Source: Neoarius graeffei
Taxonomy: Eukaryota > Chordata > Actinopteri > Siluriformes > Ariidae
Reading direction: 5' to 3'
Assembly (NCBI RefSeq): GCF_027579695.1
Contig: NC_083587.1
Span: 51,515,021-51,579,020 of the forward strand
Length of the DNA stretch: 64,000 nucleotides
Shown here: in pieces, positions 21,908 through 32,908 of the stretch
Numbering within the stretch: position 1 is the stretch's first letter
How the letters are laid out: every line of letters starts with the position of its first letter
Translations under genes and position numbers: made by a program
The notes under the pieces: model-generated
Seen by the model: the letters and a program-made list of their open reading frames with translations, nothing else
Database searches by the model: none
Told to the model about the DNA's origin: nothing

Positions 21908-23236
21908 CACTACCGTTCAAAAGTTTGGGGTCACTTTGAAATGTCCTTATTTTTGAAAGAAAAGCACTGTTCTTTTCAATGAAGATCACTTTAAACTAAT
22001 CAGAAATGCACTCTATACATTGCTAATGTGGTAAATGACTATTCTAGCTGCAAATGTCTGGTTTTTGGTGCAATATCTCCATAGGTGTATAGAGGCCCAT
22101 TTCCAGCAACTCTCACTCCAGTGTTCTAATGGTACAATGTGTTTGCTCATTGCCTCAGAAGGCTAATGGATGATTAGAAAACCCTTGTACGTGAGCAATT
22201 CCAGCGTTATGGACGTGACACTTGAACTCAAAATGGCAACAAATGACCCAGTGCATGTTTTATTGTCTCCCAGTATTTAAACAGGTGTTGCATATTTTAA
22301 GGCTGTACCATACTGGAGAAGTGATAGAACAAGAACAATTCCCATAGTACATCTAGGGCATGCCAGAAAATGCCAATAAAAGATGCGTTATGGATGTGAC
22401 AGAAAAAGTATCACTTTTCTTGGGTGACTGTACATTTTTATCAAACTCTGTGAAATTGTAAACCTAATGTCGAAATGGAGATATCCATTTGATAAAGGGG
22501 TCCAAGGTGAATATAAAAAAATCTTTGTTTAAAATATTTTGTATTTTATGCAGAGTTTCGAAAGGAAAAGCCAGCGTTATGGATGTGACGAAATTCTGTT
22601 ATGGATGTGACGCGTCTGAAATAGACATGGCATATGTTTAGAAAATCAGCAATTTAACCACGATAACCCTTTGAAAAACTCTCTAAATATCAGCTAAAAC
22701 TATCAAAGTTCTTAAATAATATTTAGGATGGCTATTGTTTTGCTGTTTTGTGGATTTTAGCATACATTTCTGTGGCTTGTGGCAATAATATAGAATTGTA
22801 CATGATCAAAGTTATTCGTGTCATTAGCTAAAGTAGTGAAGGCGAAGGGAACAATTCTTGTGACAAATTGGTTCAACTTATTCACATCTGTAAAATACAG
22901 GCCTAGGTGAGATCTCTGGGAGTGGTTTTGATGTATTACATGTTGCTTTATTTTTGCATGGTGAGGTTGACATTTACATGGAATTGCCCACAATCATGTT
23001 AGCACAGCTGAAAACAGTTGAGCTCTTTAGAGAAGCTATAAAACTGACCTTCCTTTGAGCAGATTGAGTTTCTGGAGCATCACATTTGTGGGGTCGATTA
23101 AATGCTCAAAATGGCCAGAAAAATGTCTTGACTAGATTTTCTGTTCATTTTACAACTTATGGTGGTAAACAAAAGTGTGACTTTTCATGGAAAGCACAAA
23201 ATTGTCTGGGTGACCCCAAACTTTTGAACGGTAGTG
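21908..23236. mobile_element. Tc1-type MITE, enlarged by a nested insertion
   Basis: Ends cactaccgttcaaaagtttg and the complement, flanked by TA. The element in copy 2 (55188-55715) is 528 bp; this one is 1,329 bp because of the 801-bp insert at 22191-22991. No transposase frame. Confidence 0.9.
22191..22991. mobile_element. 801-bp unclassified insertion with inverted ends
   Basis: Comparison with copy 2 (cccttgtacaatcatg, 55464-55479) shows a precise insertion. Its ends are gtgagcaattcc and ggaattgcccac, a 12-bp inverted repeat with one mismatch. At most a 2-bp duplication (ac) is visible. Inside, the word (gc)gttatggaYgtgac occurs four times in direct orientation: 22204-22219, 22385-22400, 22574-22589 and 22598-22611. 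No protein frame is seen. I cannot place it in a superfamily. Confidence 0.8.
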
Positions 23237-23929
23237 TAAATATTATACTTTGGGTGCATTTTTGCTCAAACCGACCGCATATGGCATTGGAAATACAGGA
23301 TTTACTCAGACAGTTTACAAAACTAGACTCCAGGTTACACCAAGTCATTTCTATACAATGCTAAGCTAATGCTAATTTTCTCTTCAGGTCAACAGTGACT
23401 GTCTGCACATTTGATTTAAATACAAAACATTTTACTTCAATAATTTATAACTTGGTAATAAATTAAGCTTTTTTTTTTTTCAACCAACACCTATTTTACT
23501 TACCTTGAGAAAAAGCACTAAACACTCACAAACTGTTTCTTCTCTAAGGTGCTCTCGGCGCCGGGCAAAGATACGCTGTGAACGTTAGTTACGCAACCAA
23601 CGTCAAACAAACTTGTTTATCTTGTCATGGGGGGGGAATGTGATATTTCAAATATTGTATTTTTGATTAATATTAAACAACTTTTTTATTAACATTCTAC
23701 ATGTGTAATTCAATTTATTTTACTCTATTATTCGTTTAAACTTGCTCAAATTAATTTCTCTTGATAATGCAGTGGTAATACTTTGTCCTTGGACTCCCCC
23801 GTGTTACGGAGCGCATTGGTACAGTCCGATGATGAGCCTCAGTTGTGTTTATAAATATAGAAGTTCACCTGCAGAATTTCCTTCTTATTATTTTTGCTGG
23901 TCAGAGAAGTGCATAGTTCATGATGTAGA

Positions 23930-24185
23930 GTTTAAGGGGATAACTTTTTTTGACAGAGACAACTGGCAGATGACATTTTATTCCTGCAAGACAAAAATCA
24001 ACTATCTCATGCCTTAACTCTGGTTGAGCATCTCTCTAATGCCTCAGGCCTTAAACTGAACATTTCCAAGTGTGAGATATTATCCTTACACAAGTGTGAT
24101 GATACTAGTAGAAGCAATATTCCTATAAAACACACAGTTAAATATTTAGGAATTCAGATAACCAAGGATCCTAAAGATAGCACTT
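23930..24185 (+). pseudogene. LINE reverse transcriptase fragment (L1/Tx1-like)
   Basis: Across frame breaks it reads DDxLFLQDKNQLSHALTLVEHL, then NASGLKLNISKCEIL and VKYLGIQITKD. This matches the palm and following region of Tx1-type L1 reverse transcriptases. A shorter copy is at 56882-57051. Confidence 0.65.
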
Positions 24186-24186
24186 A

Positions 24187-24682
24187 CAGTGGTGCTTGAA
24201 AGTTTGTGAACCCTTTAGAATTTTCTATATTTCTGCATAAATATGACCTAAAACATTATCAGATTTTCACACAAGTCCTAAAAGTAGATCAAGAGAACCC
24301 GGTTAAACAAATGAGACAAAAAATATTATACTTGGTCATTTATTTATTGAGGAAAATGACCCAATATTACATATCTGTGAGTGGCAAAAGTATGTGAACC
24401 TCTAGGATTAGCAGTTAATTTGAAGGTGAAATTAGAGTCAGGTGTTTTCAATCAGTGGGATGACAATCAGGTGTGAGTGGGCACCCTGTTTTATTTAAAG
24501 AACAGGGATCTATCAAAGTCTGATCTTCACAACACATGTTTGTGGAAGTGGATCATGGCACGAACAAAGGAGATTTCTGAGGACCTCAGAAAAAGCGTTG
24601 ATGATGCTCATCAGGCTGGCAAAGGTTACAAAACCATCTCTAAAGAGTTTGGACTCCACCAATCCACAGTCAGACAGATTGT
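24187..24682 (+). mobile_element. Tc1-like element, left part only
   Basis: Starts at the typical end cagtggtgcttgaaagtttg after TA. Reads into a transposase start at ATG 24555 (MARTKEISEDLRKSVDDAHQ, helix-turn-helix) and stops abruptly at 24682 where a LINE end is joined. The right half is missing. Confidence 0.85.
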
Positions 24683-25080
24683 TCTCATCTCATCTCATCT
24701 TCATCCGCTTATCCGGAGCCGGGTCGCGGAGGCAGCAGTCTGAGCATGGAAGCCCAAACTTCCCTCTCCCCAGACACCTCAGCCAGCTCCTCGGGAAGAA
24801 CACCGAGGCGTTCCCAGGCCAGCCAAGAGACATAGTCCCTCCAGCGTGTCCTGGGTCTTCCCCAGGGCCTCCTCCCGGGGGGACATACCTGGAACACCTC
24901 CCCTGGGAGGCGTCCAGGAGCCATCCGAAAGAGATGCCCGAGCCACCTCCGCTGATTCCTTTTGATGTGGAGGAGCAGCGGCTCTACTCCGAGTTCCTCC
25001 CGAGTGATTTGTGCTTCTCACCCTATCTCTAAGGGAGCGCCCAGCCACCCTGCGAAGGAAACTCATTTCGGCCGCTAGTT
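24683..25080 (-). mobile_element. LINE 3' end fragment
   Basis: On the minus strand the frame reads RPRTRWRDYVSWLAWERL and then GEREVWASMLRLLPPRP, the C-terminal tail of a common teleost non-LTR retrotransposon ORF. It ends in gataagcggatgaag and a (gatga)n tail at 24683-24703. That tail closely resembles the 3' end of the V-SINEs. The rest of the LINE is absent (5' truncation). Confidence 0.75.
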
Positions 25081-25582
25081 CACCAAACCCCTTATGGAAA
25101 TTAATGAAACAAGGACCGTGACGTCACCCGGTATGGCGCAGCCAGGGCCCCACCCCACCCTGGATTTACAGCGCAGCACCTTTACTGCTGTTTCTGTGTG
25201 AGTCGTTTACACCAACATTTATTCACGATGAGAAAGGCACAGACCATTTGTGCAGCATTTTTCGATTGAGGAGTTTATTTTTGCAAAAGTTTCTCATTTC
25301 CAGTCAGGGCGTGTCGATGTGACTGAGGGACGACCTGAAAGAGAAAAGCAGAGGAGAGATTTTTTTTAGAACAATAATCATCAAACCTTTTATCCTGGTG
25401 TATAATATTCCCATTGCACTATTTTAGATCATATTACTGCGTTCAAAAGTATTCGCTCCACATGTGCTTTGCTTAGTAGCGAGCTCGTGAGGTAGTGAAC
25501 AAGACCCATTCTGTAAGACATTACAAATATGACTGTGACTCACTCTGAGCTCCCTGACCACTGCACCCGTCTCCTTAACCTT
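25081..25582. other. 3' flank or UTR of the 188-aa gene
   Basis: No coding frame. On the minus strand an AATAAA lies at 25274-25279, about 300 bases past the stop codon at 25583. Confidence 0.45.
25274..25279 (-). terminator. Candidate poly(A) signal AATAAA
   Basis: The first AATAAA on the minus strand downstream of the stop codon at 25583; no other is seen between. Confidence 0.4.
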
Positions 25583-26609
25583 TTACTTTGCCTCCAGCAT
25601 GTCGTCCACCTGCCCCTCATCCTTTTGGAACCCCATTTCCTCTATTAGTTCTTCCCAAGAGAGTAACATTGGAGTTGGGGGTCTGGATGGGATTGGGTCG
25701 ATGCTGTCCATTATCTCGCCCCACATCAGTGCCTTTGGACTTGCGGTTCTGGAGGACAAAGGCTCCTCAATGCCCACAGTTTCAGGTGGCAGACTGGAGG
25801 TGGGTTGAGGTTCGGGCTCTGATTCAGTTGGTGCTGGTGGTTCTGGTGCCACATGTAGATCAGGACAAGAAGGAGATAAAATGGAACGTTAAGACAGAGA
25901 AAACATTACATTAAAGAATTGTGCAAAGGAACCAACAGCGGAAAATTGAGATTTTAATCTTGTTTACCGAGTGTGAGCACGTCAGTGGCATGAGCCTGAG
26001 CAGTGATCACACAGCCATCATCTACACATCCACCTTCAGGTGGTGTCACAGGAGACACAGCGTTTCCTCCCAGAATTTCCTCCTGGACGGACGGGACGTG
26101 GCGTTCGTTCATCCCCATCATTGTGGGTGGAGGGTAATAGGAGGCGGATCTCAGAACGGGGTGGGACGGGGGGTAGAACTGGTCTGGCATGATGAAGTAG
26201 GTCGGGGGGTAGAACTGCGGTGGTAGGATGGGGTAGAACAGGGGGTTGAAGTGAGCAGCCTGAGACTGGAACTGAAGAAAGAAACAGAGTTGGATTTTAG
26301 AGAAACACATTATTTCTTCAGCGACAAGAATTAGAAAAAAATGAACAGGTCCATACTGAGGCCTACTGATGAAATAATTCCATTTCTCTGAATAAACAGG
26401 TCTGGATATATTACTGATTGGACTGTATCTTCTGCTTCTGAGTTAAATCATCGTGTCCAAGGCTTTAGCGCTCCCCAGCACACAATAGGCTACTTGTCTT
26501 TCTGAATATTACAACGAGAAAATCCCAGTGGTTCTGTCATATGAACCCTGACCATCAAATTTACTCCACATCGCCATCTTCAGAAGGGCATCTGGTTACA
26601 ACTTACCAT
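25583..26609 (-). CDS. Unrecognised 188-aa Pro/Tyr/Phe-rich protein, three exons
   Basis: Exon 1 carries only the start ATG (26607-26609), followed at once by donor gtaagt. Exon 2 is 25968-26271 (acceptor tttcttcag, donor gtaaac). Exon 3 is 25583-25842 (acceptor gtggcaccag, stop TAA). The phases fit (0, then 1) and give 188 residues. Residues 2-60 are aromatic and proline-rich: FYPILPPQFYPPTYF, DQFYPPSHP, SYYPPPTMM. The middle is acidic with TPPEGG, and the C-terminus is Pro/Glu-rich ending in LLSWEELIEEMGF and DDMLEAK. No signal peptide or membrane segment. The low-complexity aromatic N-terminus loosely recalls Bucky ball/Velo1 germ-plasm proteins, but this is only an impression. A TATA-like box lies about 120 bp upstream of the ATG. 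Confidence 0.65.
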
Positions 26610-26729
26610 TTTCGATAGAGGATGGTGTAAAGCGTGAAAAGTGAAGTTTGAAGACAGAGAGAGATGTGAAGCGTCGAGTGAGAGATGTGAAGTGTGAACT
26701 GTGGAGTGTGGAATGGAGTGTGTGTGTGT

Positions 26730-26739
26730 CATATATATG
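26730..26739 (-). promoter_or_regulatory. TATA-like box of the 188-aa gene
   Basis: catatatatg, read on the minus strand, lies about 120 bp upstream of the start codon at 26609. A start site about 30 bp on would give a 5' UTR of roughly 90 bases. Confidence 0.45.
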
Positions 26740-26759
26740 TATCGTTTCAGGATTCTGTT

Positions 26760-27329
26760 CTTTGAAGTTTGAATTTGAATTCCGTTCTGTTTTTGTTTAA
26801 ATTGTCCAGCATGAAAAACTTCATCATAGCTCCGCCCCTTTTTACAGTCAATGTCTTACAGTAACTGTACGTAACCGTACTGTGTTTATATTCATAACCA
26901 CATCACACAATGTGCCGAGGCTTTAAGATATGAGCGGCTCAGCCCCAAGAGGCCTCGCTCAAATCTTTTTGCGGTCAAAATTGACACTCAATTTTTCCCA
27001 AGCTCTCGAAATCAAAACGCCCTCGAATATTTTCACATTTGTGTGTTGGTGCTTTAATCATGACCAACACATCTGAGTGAATCTCAGGATTCGCTGATTT
27101 ATAAGAACAACAGTGTGGATTCATGGAGTGAAGTGGAGTTTTGGGTTTGTCCCCTCCCCATGCTGGTTTTTGTCACAGTGATGTTACGGCAGGAATTGAA
27201 AATTGTTTATTTTGGAAAATAAATTGAAATAAATGTGCTGTTTTCTTGTTTTTTGTGCAATACAAGTCAAAGGTTATTTACAATAATCATTGTTTTCTAA
27301 AACTCTTCAAATTTTCCGCATACTTTTGG

Positions 27330-27330
<1 letters not shown>
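26760..27330. other. Unassigned sequence
   Basis: Upstream flank of the 188-aa gene. A short inverted word (gaggcctcgctca) resembles one in the foldback element of the ccdc127 intron. Nothing else recognised. Confidence 0.35.

Positions 27331-27362
<32 letters not shown>
27331..27362. repeat. (CA)n microsatellite
   Basis: Sixteen CA units. Confidence 0.95.
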
Positions 27363-27365
<3 letters not shown>

Positions 27366-27732
27366 CTAATATTTCGAATGTAACTTTTTCATGGTTGAAT
27401 CCCAGCACAGAAAAGATCATTTCAAAACCCAAAGCAAGCACTCCTTTGCAAATGCTATTTCCAAGCGACAAATCTAACCTGCTCACTTAATTTGGTTACT
27501 TTTGAAAAAGTAAATTAGAAGAAATTTCATACAAGGGCCGAATGAAATCTCCTTTTAAGCCTCACATGAAGCAAATTGTTTCAATATTTCAAAGAAATCG
27601 CAGCTTCTTAAAGTAAAATGAACATTAACAAAGGTTTTGGAAAGACAAATCAATTATACTTGATTAAAAGAATGAAAAACGATGTATTCATGGTGAACTC
27701 TTTTTTTGTTTTTGAGGAAGGTTTGTTGTCTC
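27363..27732. other. Unassigned sequence
   Basis: AT-rich sequence up to the 5' LTR of gypsy element 1. No feature seen. Confidence 0.4.
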
Positions 27733-27888
27733 TGTAATGTATTGTTCTGCCACTGGGGGGCACTAGCAGTCTAAGAAGGTACTACATATGGGGTTGATCT
27801 GGCTTGTTCTTCAGTTGTACAAGGGATTACACACAATAAAGTTGTGAACTGTGCATCCGTCGTATTCACTGACTTTCAGTATCTTACA
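27733..27888 (+). repeat. 5' LTR, gypsy element 1
   Basis: Begins tgtaatgtattg and ends cttaca (TG...CA). AATAAA lies near 27835, the likely poly(A) signal. Nearly identical to 32753-32908. Confidence 0.92.
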
Positions 27889-27906
27889 TGGTGTCAGAAG
27901 TGGACC
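27889..27906 (+). other. Primer binding site, gypsy element 1
   Basis: TGGTGTCAGAAGTGG begins right after the LTR. The leading TGG pairs with a tRNA CCA end. I do not assign the tRNA. Confidence 0.7.
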
Positions 27907-28947
27907 ATGGCTACCCCACCGTTTGAGCACTCAAGGATTGACTGGGATGCGGCTGATTTATATCAAGAATTCGACAGGTTTAGAAGCCACGTTTCCTTCG
28001 TTTTTGATGGACCCCTATCTGAGCTAAGCGGGAAGCAGAAGGCTGGCTGGCTGGCTAGGTATGTGGATCGGGGAGCAAGGCAGAGAAATTTATAAAACAC
28101 TGACCTGGGCTGCTGGGGATAAGGAGGATCCTGAAAAAGTGCTGGATAAGTTTGAAGCCTACGTCAGACCGAGGAAGAATAAGAGGATAGCTCGTCACCG
28201 CTTCAAGCAGAGGAAACAAGGTACTAGTGAGGGTTTTGACAATTTTGTGAAAGACTTAAGGATACTTTTAATGGACTGTGAATATGCAGAACCAGATGAC
28301 ATGCTTATCGATGCCATTATCGCAGGTGTCTGTGAGAAAAAAGTGCAGGAACGATTGCTAGACAAAGGGGAGGAGCTGACGCTGGCAAAGGCCATAGAGA
28401 TTGCACAACAATATGAAATGTCTCAGAAACAAATGAAAATAGTCCGCGATGAATCCTTATGCTCGCAAGTGTCTACCGTATCGGAAAACACGCCGCCCAG
28501 AGCTACCAGCCAAAGTCGGAAAACTCGTTATCCCTCAGAACATTGGAAGTTTGCTCAGCAGAAGCCGCTAGCTTTCTGTCCTAGCTGCGGCAAGCACCCT
28601 GAACACAAGTGGAATGATGGAAAGTGTCCAGCCAAAGGCTCCACATGTTCTTACTGCCACAAAGCTAACCACTGGATGGCGGTGTGCCGCAAACGTGCTG
28701 TTCACACACTGGACGTGGAAGTGCCCGAGGCAGAAGAAGAGATTCTGAACATTAGCCTGACTGACACTGTACACCCCGTTGACTCATTAGCAGCTGATAA
28801 ATGGTCAGTACATGTGAACGTTCTGTCCCAGGAAGTTCAATTTAGAATAGATACTGGTGCCAAATGCAATACTTTGACTCTGAACAGTTACCAGCAGCTC
28901 ATGCATGCAGGTGAATTGAAGCGCTCTAACAAGCTGCTGCGCTCTTA
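27907..28947 (+). pseudogene. Gag and start of protease, gypsy element 1, frameshifted
   Basis: ATG at 27907 (MATPPFEHSRIDWDAADL). The frame breaks at a (GGCT)4 run at 28041-28056 and resumes in the +1 frame as MWIGEQGREIYKTL. Further on come the Cys/His-rich CPSCGKHPEH and CSYCHKANHWMAVC (zinc-knuckle-like) and the protease start FRIDTGAKCN with its DTG active site. It would form the particle core and release the pol enzymes. It is cut at 28948 by the Harbinger-like insertion. Confidence 0.85.
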
Positions 28948-29472
28948 GGGTGATGATACACGGGGCAACTTTTTGGGCAATGTTGCCGAGCAATGTTGCT
29001 GGCAACGGGCAACTAGGTGAGACTCAGGGCAACTAACAATGGGCAACAACAGTTAGCAACGGCAGTTTACAGTTAGCTAAAAAAAAATCGATGTCTTAAT
29101 TTTTGCTGTGACCATTTAATCAAGCTGTCTGTTGTTTTTTAGAGCTTTGGTGAGGTAAATTCCTCCATATAGAATATTAAAATAACAACTTACCGGCGTA
29201 AAAACAGATGAGGAGTCTCTCCATCTCTTCACTCCACTGACACTGAGCGGCCGCCATATTTGTTTGAAATTTCTGATCCGAACCTCACCGGAGGTCACAT
29301 GACTCGATACTCGCGTTCTGATTGGCTTATCTCAAAAAGTTGCCAGAGATTATCAGAACCATTCAGAAAGAAACAATGTTGCCCAATCTCAATAGAAAAG
29401 AGTCAAAACGCAATTGCCCAGCAACATTGCTCGGCAACATTGCCCAAAAAGTTGCCCCGTGTATCATCACCC
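28948..29472. mobile_element. Harbinger-like MITE in pol
   Basis: Inverted ends of over 50 bp starting gggtgatgatacacggggca; flanked by TTA (28945-28947 and 29473-29475), the target type of PIF/Harbinger. It has no frame of its own. On both sides the words caatgttgc and gggcaac recur. Confidence 0.85.
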
Positions 29473-29475
29473 TTA

Positions 29476-32400
29476 CTCGAACCACAAGCTCAAGCCAGTG
29501 GCTGCAGTTGATCTACCAGTCCACTACAAAGAGCACACCGCGAAGGCTGAATTTGAGATAGTGGATATCGCCCAAGAGAGTGTACTTAGTGGGTCCACAG
29601 CTGAAGCTTTAGGCTTGATAGCGAGACTGGACTCCCTGCAGACCGCCTCTGAGACACGAGCATGCGAGGTCAGCCTTTCAGCGACTATTCCACAAGGCCT
29701 ATGTGACTTCCCTGAACTAGTTCACACAACAGGGACCTTACCTGGCAAGTACACAATAAAAATAGAGCCCAACGCCAAAGGTGTTGTCCATCCAGTGCGC
29801 AGGCAGCCAGCTGTGCTTAAAGAAAAGATCGTGCAGAAACTCCATGAGATGGAGGAAGATGGATACATTGCAAGAGTGGAGCAGCCCACTGAATGGGTGA
29901 GTTCAATGGTGGCAGTCTGCAGGGGAGACAAGATATGAATCTGCATAGATCCCAGCGATTTAAATAAAGTAATCAAAAGAGAGCACTACCCGATGCGAAC
30001 TGTCGAGGAGGTTGTAGCCTCAATGCCTGGTGCACAGATCTTCTCTGTCCTCGATGCCAAATCGGGATTCCTCCAAATTGAATTGGATGAAGAGTCCTCA
30101 GTGCTCACAACCTTTAACACGCCTATTGGCAGATTCAGGTGGCTAAGGCTACCATTTGGCATCAAATGCGCCCCGGAAATATATCAGCGCATCATGGATG
30201 GCGTGCTTGAAGGCATAACGGGAGCCATAGCCATCATGGATGACATATTGATCGCGGCACCCAATGTAGAAATGCACGATGAAATCCTGCGCAAAGTGAT
30301 TGAGCGAGCAACCAGCTACAACTTGAAGCTGAATTTCAGTAAGTGTCACATTCGGCAAAGCCAGGTGCCGTACGTGGGCCACTTACTGACTGCAGATGGC
30401 CTGAAACCAGACCCAGCCAAAGTCGAAGCTGTCAGGGGTATGGCAGCACCCACTGACAAGGAGGGGATCCGCCGATTCCTAGGATTTGTCACATATTTGT
30501 CCAAATTCATACCGAACCTGAGTGAAGAAGATGCACCTCTGCGACAACTTCTGAAAAGTAATGTGGAGTTCACATGGCAACCAGCTCAGGCAAAAGCCTT
30601 CGCCAGGCTCAAAGACCTCTGTTCAAATCCTCCGGTGCTGAAGTACTTCGATCCGGCAGAGCCTGTGGACATTTTCTGTGACGCCAGCAGCAGTGGACTG
30701 GGCGCTGTACTTTTGCAAGACAATCATCCGGTCGCCTTCTCATCCAGGTCTATGACTGATGCCGAAACACGCTATGCACAGATAGAAAAAGAGATGCTGT
30801 CTATCGTCCATGCGTGTGCCAAATTTCACCATTACATCTTTGGCAAGCCAGTCACAGTGTATAATGACCACAAGCCACTGGAGGACATCTTCAAAAAGTC
30901 TCTCCTGTCTACACCCATGCGCATTCAGAGGATGCGCCTCCGCCTGCAATGGTATGACTTGACTGTCAGATATAGGAAGGGAAAGGATATGGAGCTGCCA
31001 GACACACTGTCAAGAGCCCAGCTACCATACAACACTCCAGAGCTGAAAGAGTTGGAATGTGTGTCCATGCTGAATTACGTAGCTGTGAGTGAAGAGAGGT
31101 ATGCTGAGCTTAAGGATCGCACAAAGAAAGAACTAAGCTCCCTGCAACATGCAATACAGCACGGTTGGCCAGAGCATAGGAGGGACGCACCAGCCGCTGT
31201 CCAGCCATACTGGGACTCAAGAAGTCAACTTACGGTATGTGATGGAGTGGTATACAAGGGGCTGCGTATCGTCATCCCACCAACTATGAGGCAATACATG
31301 TTAAAGCTCATACACCAGTCTCACTTAGGAATAGTGAAGAACAAGCAGAGAGCGCGTGAAGTACTTTACTGGCCAGGCATGAATGCTCAGATAGAGGAGG
31401 TGGTGAGAAATTGCAGCACGTGCAGAATTCCAAAACAAGCTACCCAAATTGCCACTAAAACCGACAGAAACTCCTGAGCTTCCTTTCGAACAGGTGGCAT
31501 CAGACATTTTTGAGTTTGAAGGCAAACACTACATCATCCTAGTGGACTATTTTTCAAAGTTCATTGAAGTGGATGAGCTCAAAGACCAGCGTAGCCGTAC
31601 CACCATTGAAGTGCTGAAATCTCAGTTTAGCAGACATGGCATTCCCACTGTCATTCGAACAGATAACGGCCCGCAGTACGCATGTGAGGAGTTCAGAGAT
31701 TTCTGTGAAAGTTATGGCATAATGCATCAGTCAGCATCCCCTCACACTCCCCACTCTAATGGAGAGGCGGAGAGAGCAGTGCAAACAGCGAAAAGACTTT
31801 GGAACAAGGCTCCAGATAAACACCTGGCCCTGCTCAATTACAGGACGACCCCCCTGGAGTCAGTGGAACTGTCTCCAGCACAGCTACTGATGGGTAGGAG
31901 ACCCAGGAACCAACTCCCTGCTGCCCAACAGCTGTTGATTCCAAAGGCATACAACTCCTCTGAAGTCAGACACCTGCTCAACCGCTCCAAAGCCCTCCAG
32001 AAGCATTACTATGATAAAAACAGAACAACACCACATCGCTCGACACTGGTACCAGGAGAAGAGGTGAGGATGCAACCGTACCCAGGCAACAAAAAGTGGT
32101 CTCCGGCAGTCGTCATCCGAGAGCACAATGCCCCCAGGTCCTATGTCGTGGACCATGGTGGAAAGGAGTTCCGCCGCAACATCCAGCATCTACGAAAGAG
32201 CACAGCCATGGCCAACCAGTCTCGACACTTCATACCGGATGACCCATGGATGGAACCAGCCGCCGATCCAGGTCCAGCCGTCCCGCCAGGTCCAGCCATC
32301 CATCCAAGCACAGTCCAGCCAGGTGCAGCCGTCAGCAGAGCAGGTACAGCAGAGACACTTCCTTCACTGGGTGAGACTTTAGACCCACCGACAGAGAAAT

Positions 32401-32489
32401 GTTTGAACTCTGGCCAAGCATCGAACCCCGTGCCCTACATCACTAAACAGGGCAGAGTAGTAAAGCCTCCTAAAAGACTTGATCTGTAG
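29476..32489 (+). pseudogene. Pol (protease end, RT, RNase H, integrase), gypsy element 1
   Basis: After the MITE the frame resumes. An in-frame TGA at about 29936 replaces a probable CGA (ahead of ICIDPSDLN). The reverse transcriptase follows with FSVLDAKSGF, LPFGIKCAPE and AIMDDILI (catalytic DD preceded by Met). RNase H has FCDASSSGLGAVLL. The integrase zinc region is HQSHLGIVKN...CSTC; a frameshift near 31450-31477 precedes the core, with SDIFEF, RTDNGPQY and HSNGEAERA giving D, D and E. The end (32250-32480) is Pro-rich. Resembles fish proteins annotated K02A2.6-like. Confidence 0.88.
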
Positions 32490-32739
32490 GCTACTTATTA
32501 TTATTGTAGTCTAATGGGTTCATACAGTAACTAGTTATGATATGCATTGCCAAAGTCAGATGTCATTTTAGTCATTGAGACAAATTATATTGTGCTAAGC
32601 AGTTCTTTGTTACTTTGTTCTAATCGTTACTTGTTAGGCAGCCTAATGTTTAATTGTTAATTAATGTTAAGCTGATTATGCTCAAAGGTGATTTCATTAC
32701 TGAGCCCTTTAAAACAATGTAAGGTGTTCTTTATAGACT

Positions 32740-32752
32740 GAAGAAAGGGAGA
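32740..32752 (+). other. Polypurine tract, gypsy element 1
   Basis: gaagaaagggaga lies directly before the 3' LTR, the position of the plus-strand primer. Confidence 0.8.
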
Positions 32753-32908
32753 TGTAATGTATTGTTCTGCCACTGGGGGGCACTAGCAGTCTAAGAAGGT
32801 AATACATATGGGGTTGATCTGGCTTGTTCTTCAGTTGTACAAGGGATTACACACAATAAAGTTGTGAACTGTGCATCCGTCGTATTCACTGACTTTCAGT
32901 ATCTTACA
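32753..32908 (+). repeat. 3' LTR, gypsy element 1
   Basis: Matches 27733-27888 nearly base for base. Confidence 0.92.

Larger units (their letters stand above)
21214..24089. repeat. Second duplicated block, copy 1
   Basis: Matches 54676-57051. Copy 1 has an extra SINE (21355-21524) and an extra 801-bp element (22191-22991); copy 2 has an extra foldback hAT element. The order of this block after the ccdc127 segment is the same in both copies, so they probably belong to one larger duplication. Confidence 0.9.
27733..32908 (+). mobile_element. Ty3/gypsy retrotransposon 1 (short LTRs)
   Basis: A 5.2-kb element with 156-bp LTRs, primer site, gag, protease, reverse transcriptase, RNase H and integrase in the usual gypsy order, then a polypurine tract. 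The outer bases gtctc (left) and ttctc (right) may be an imperfect 5-bp duplication. The LTRs differ at only one or two bases, so the insertion is young. It carries a frameshift in gag, a Harbinger-like insertion in pol, one in-frame TGA and a frameshift before integrase, so it cannot move on its own. Confidence 0.92.
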
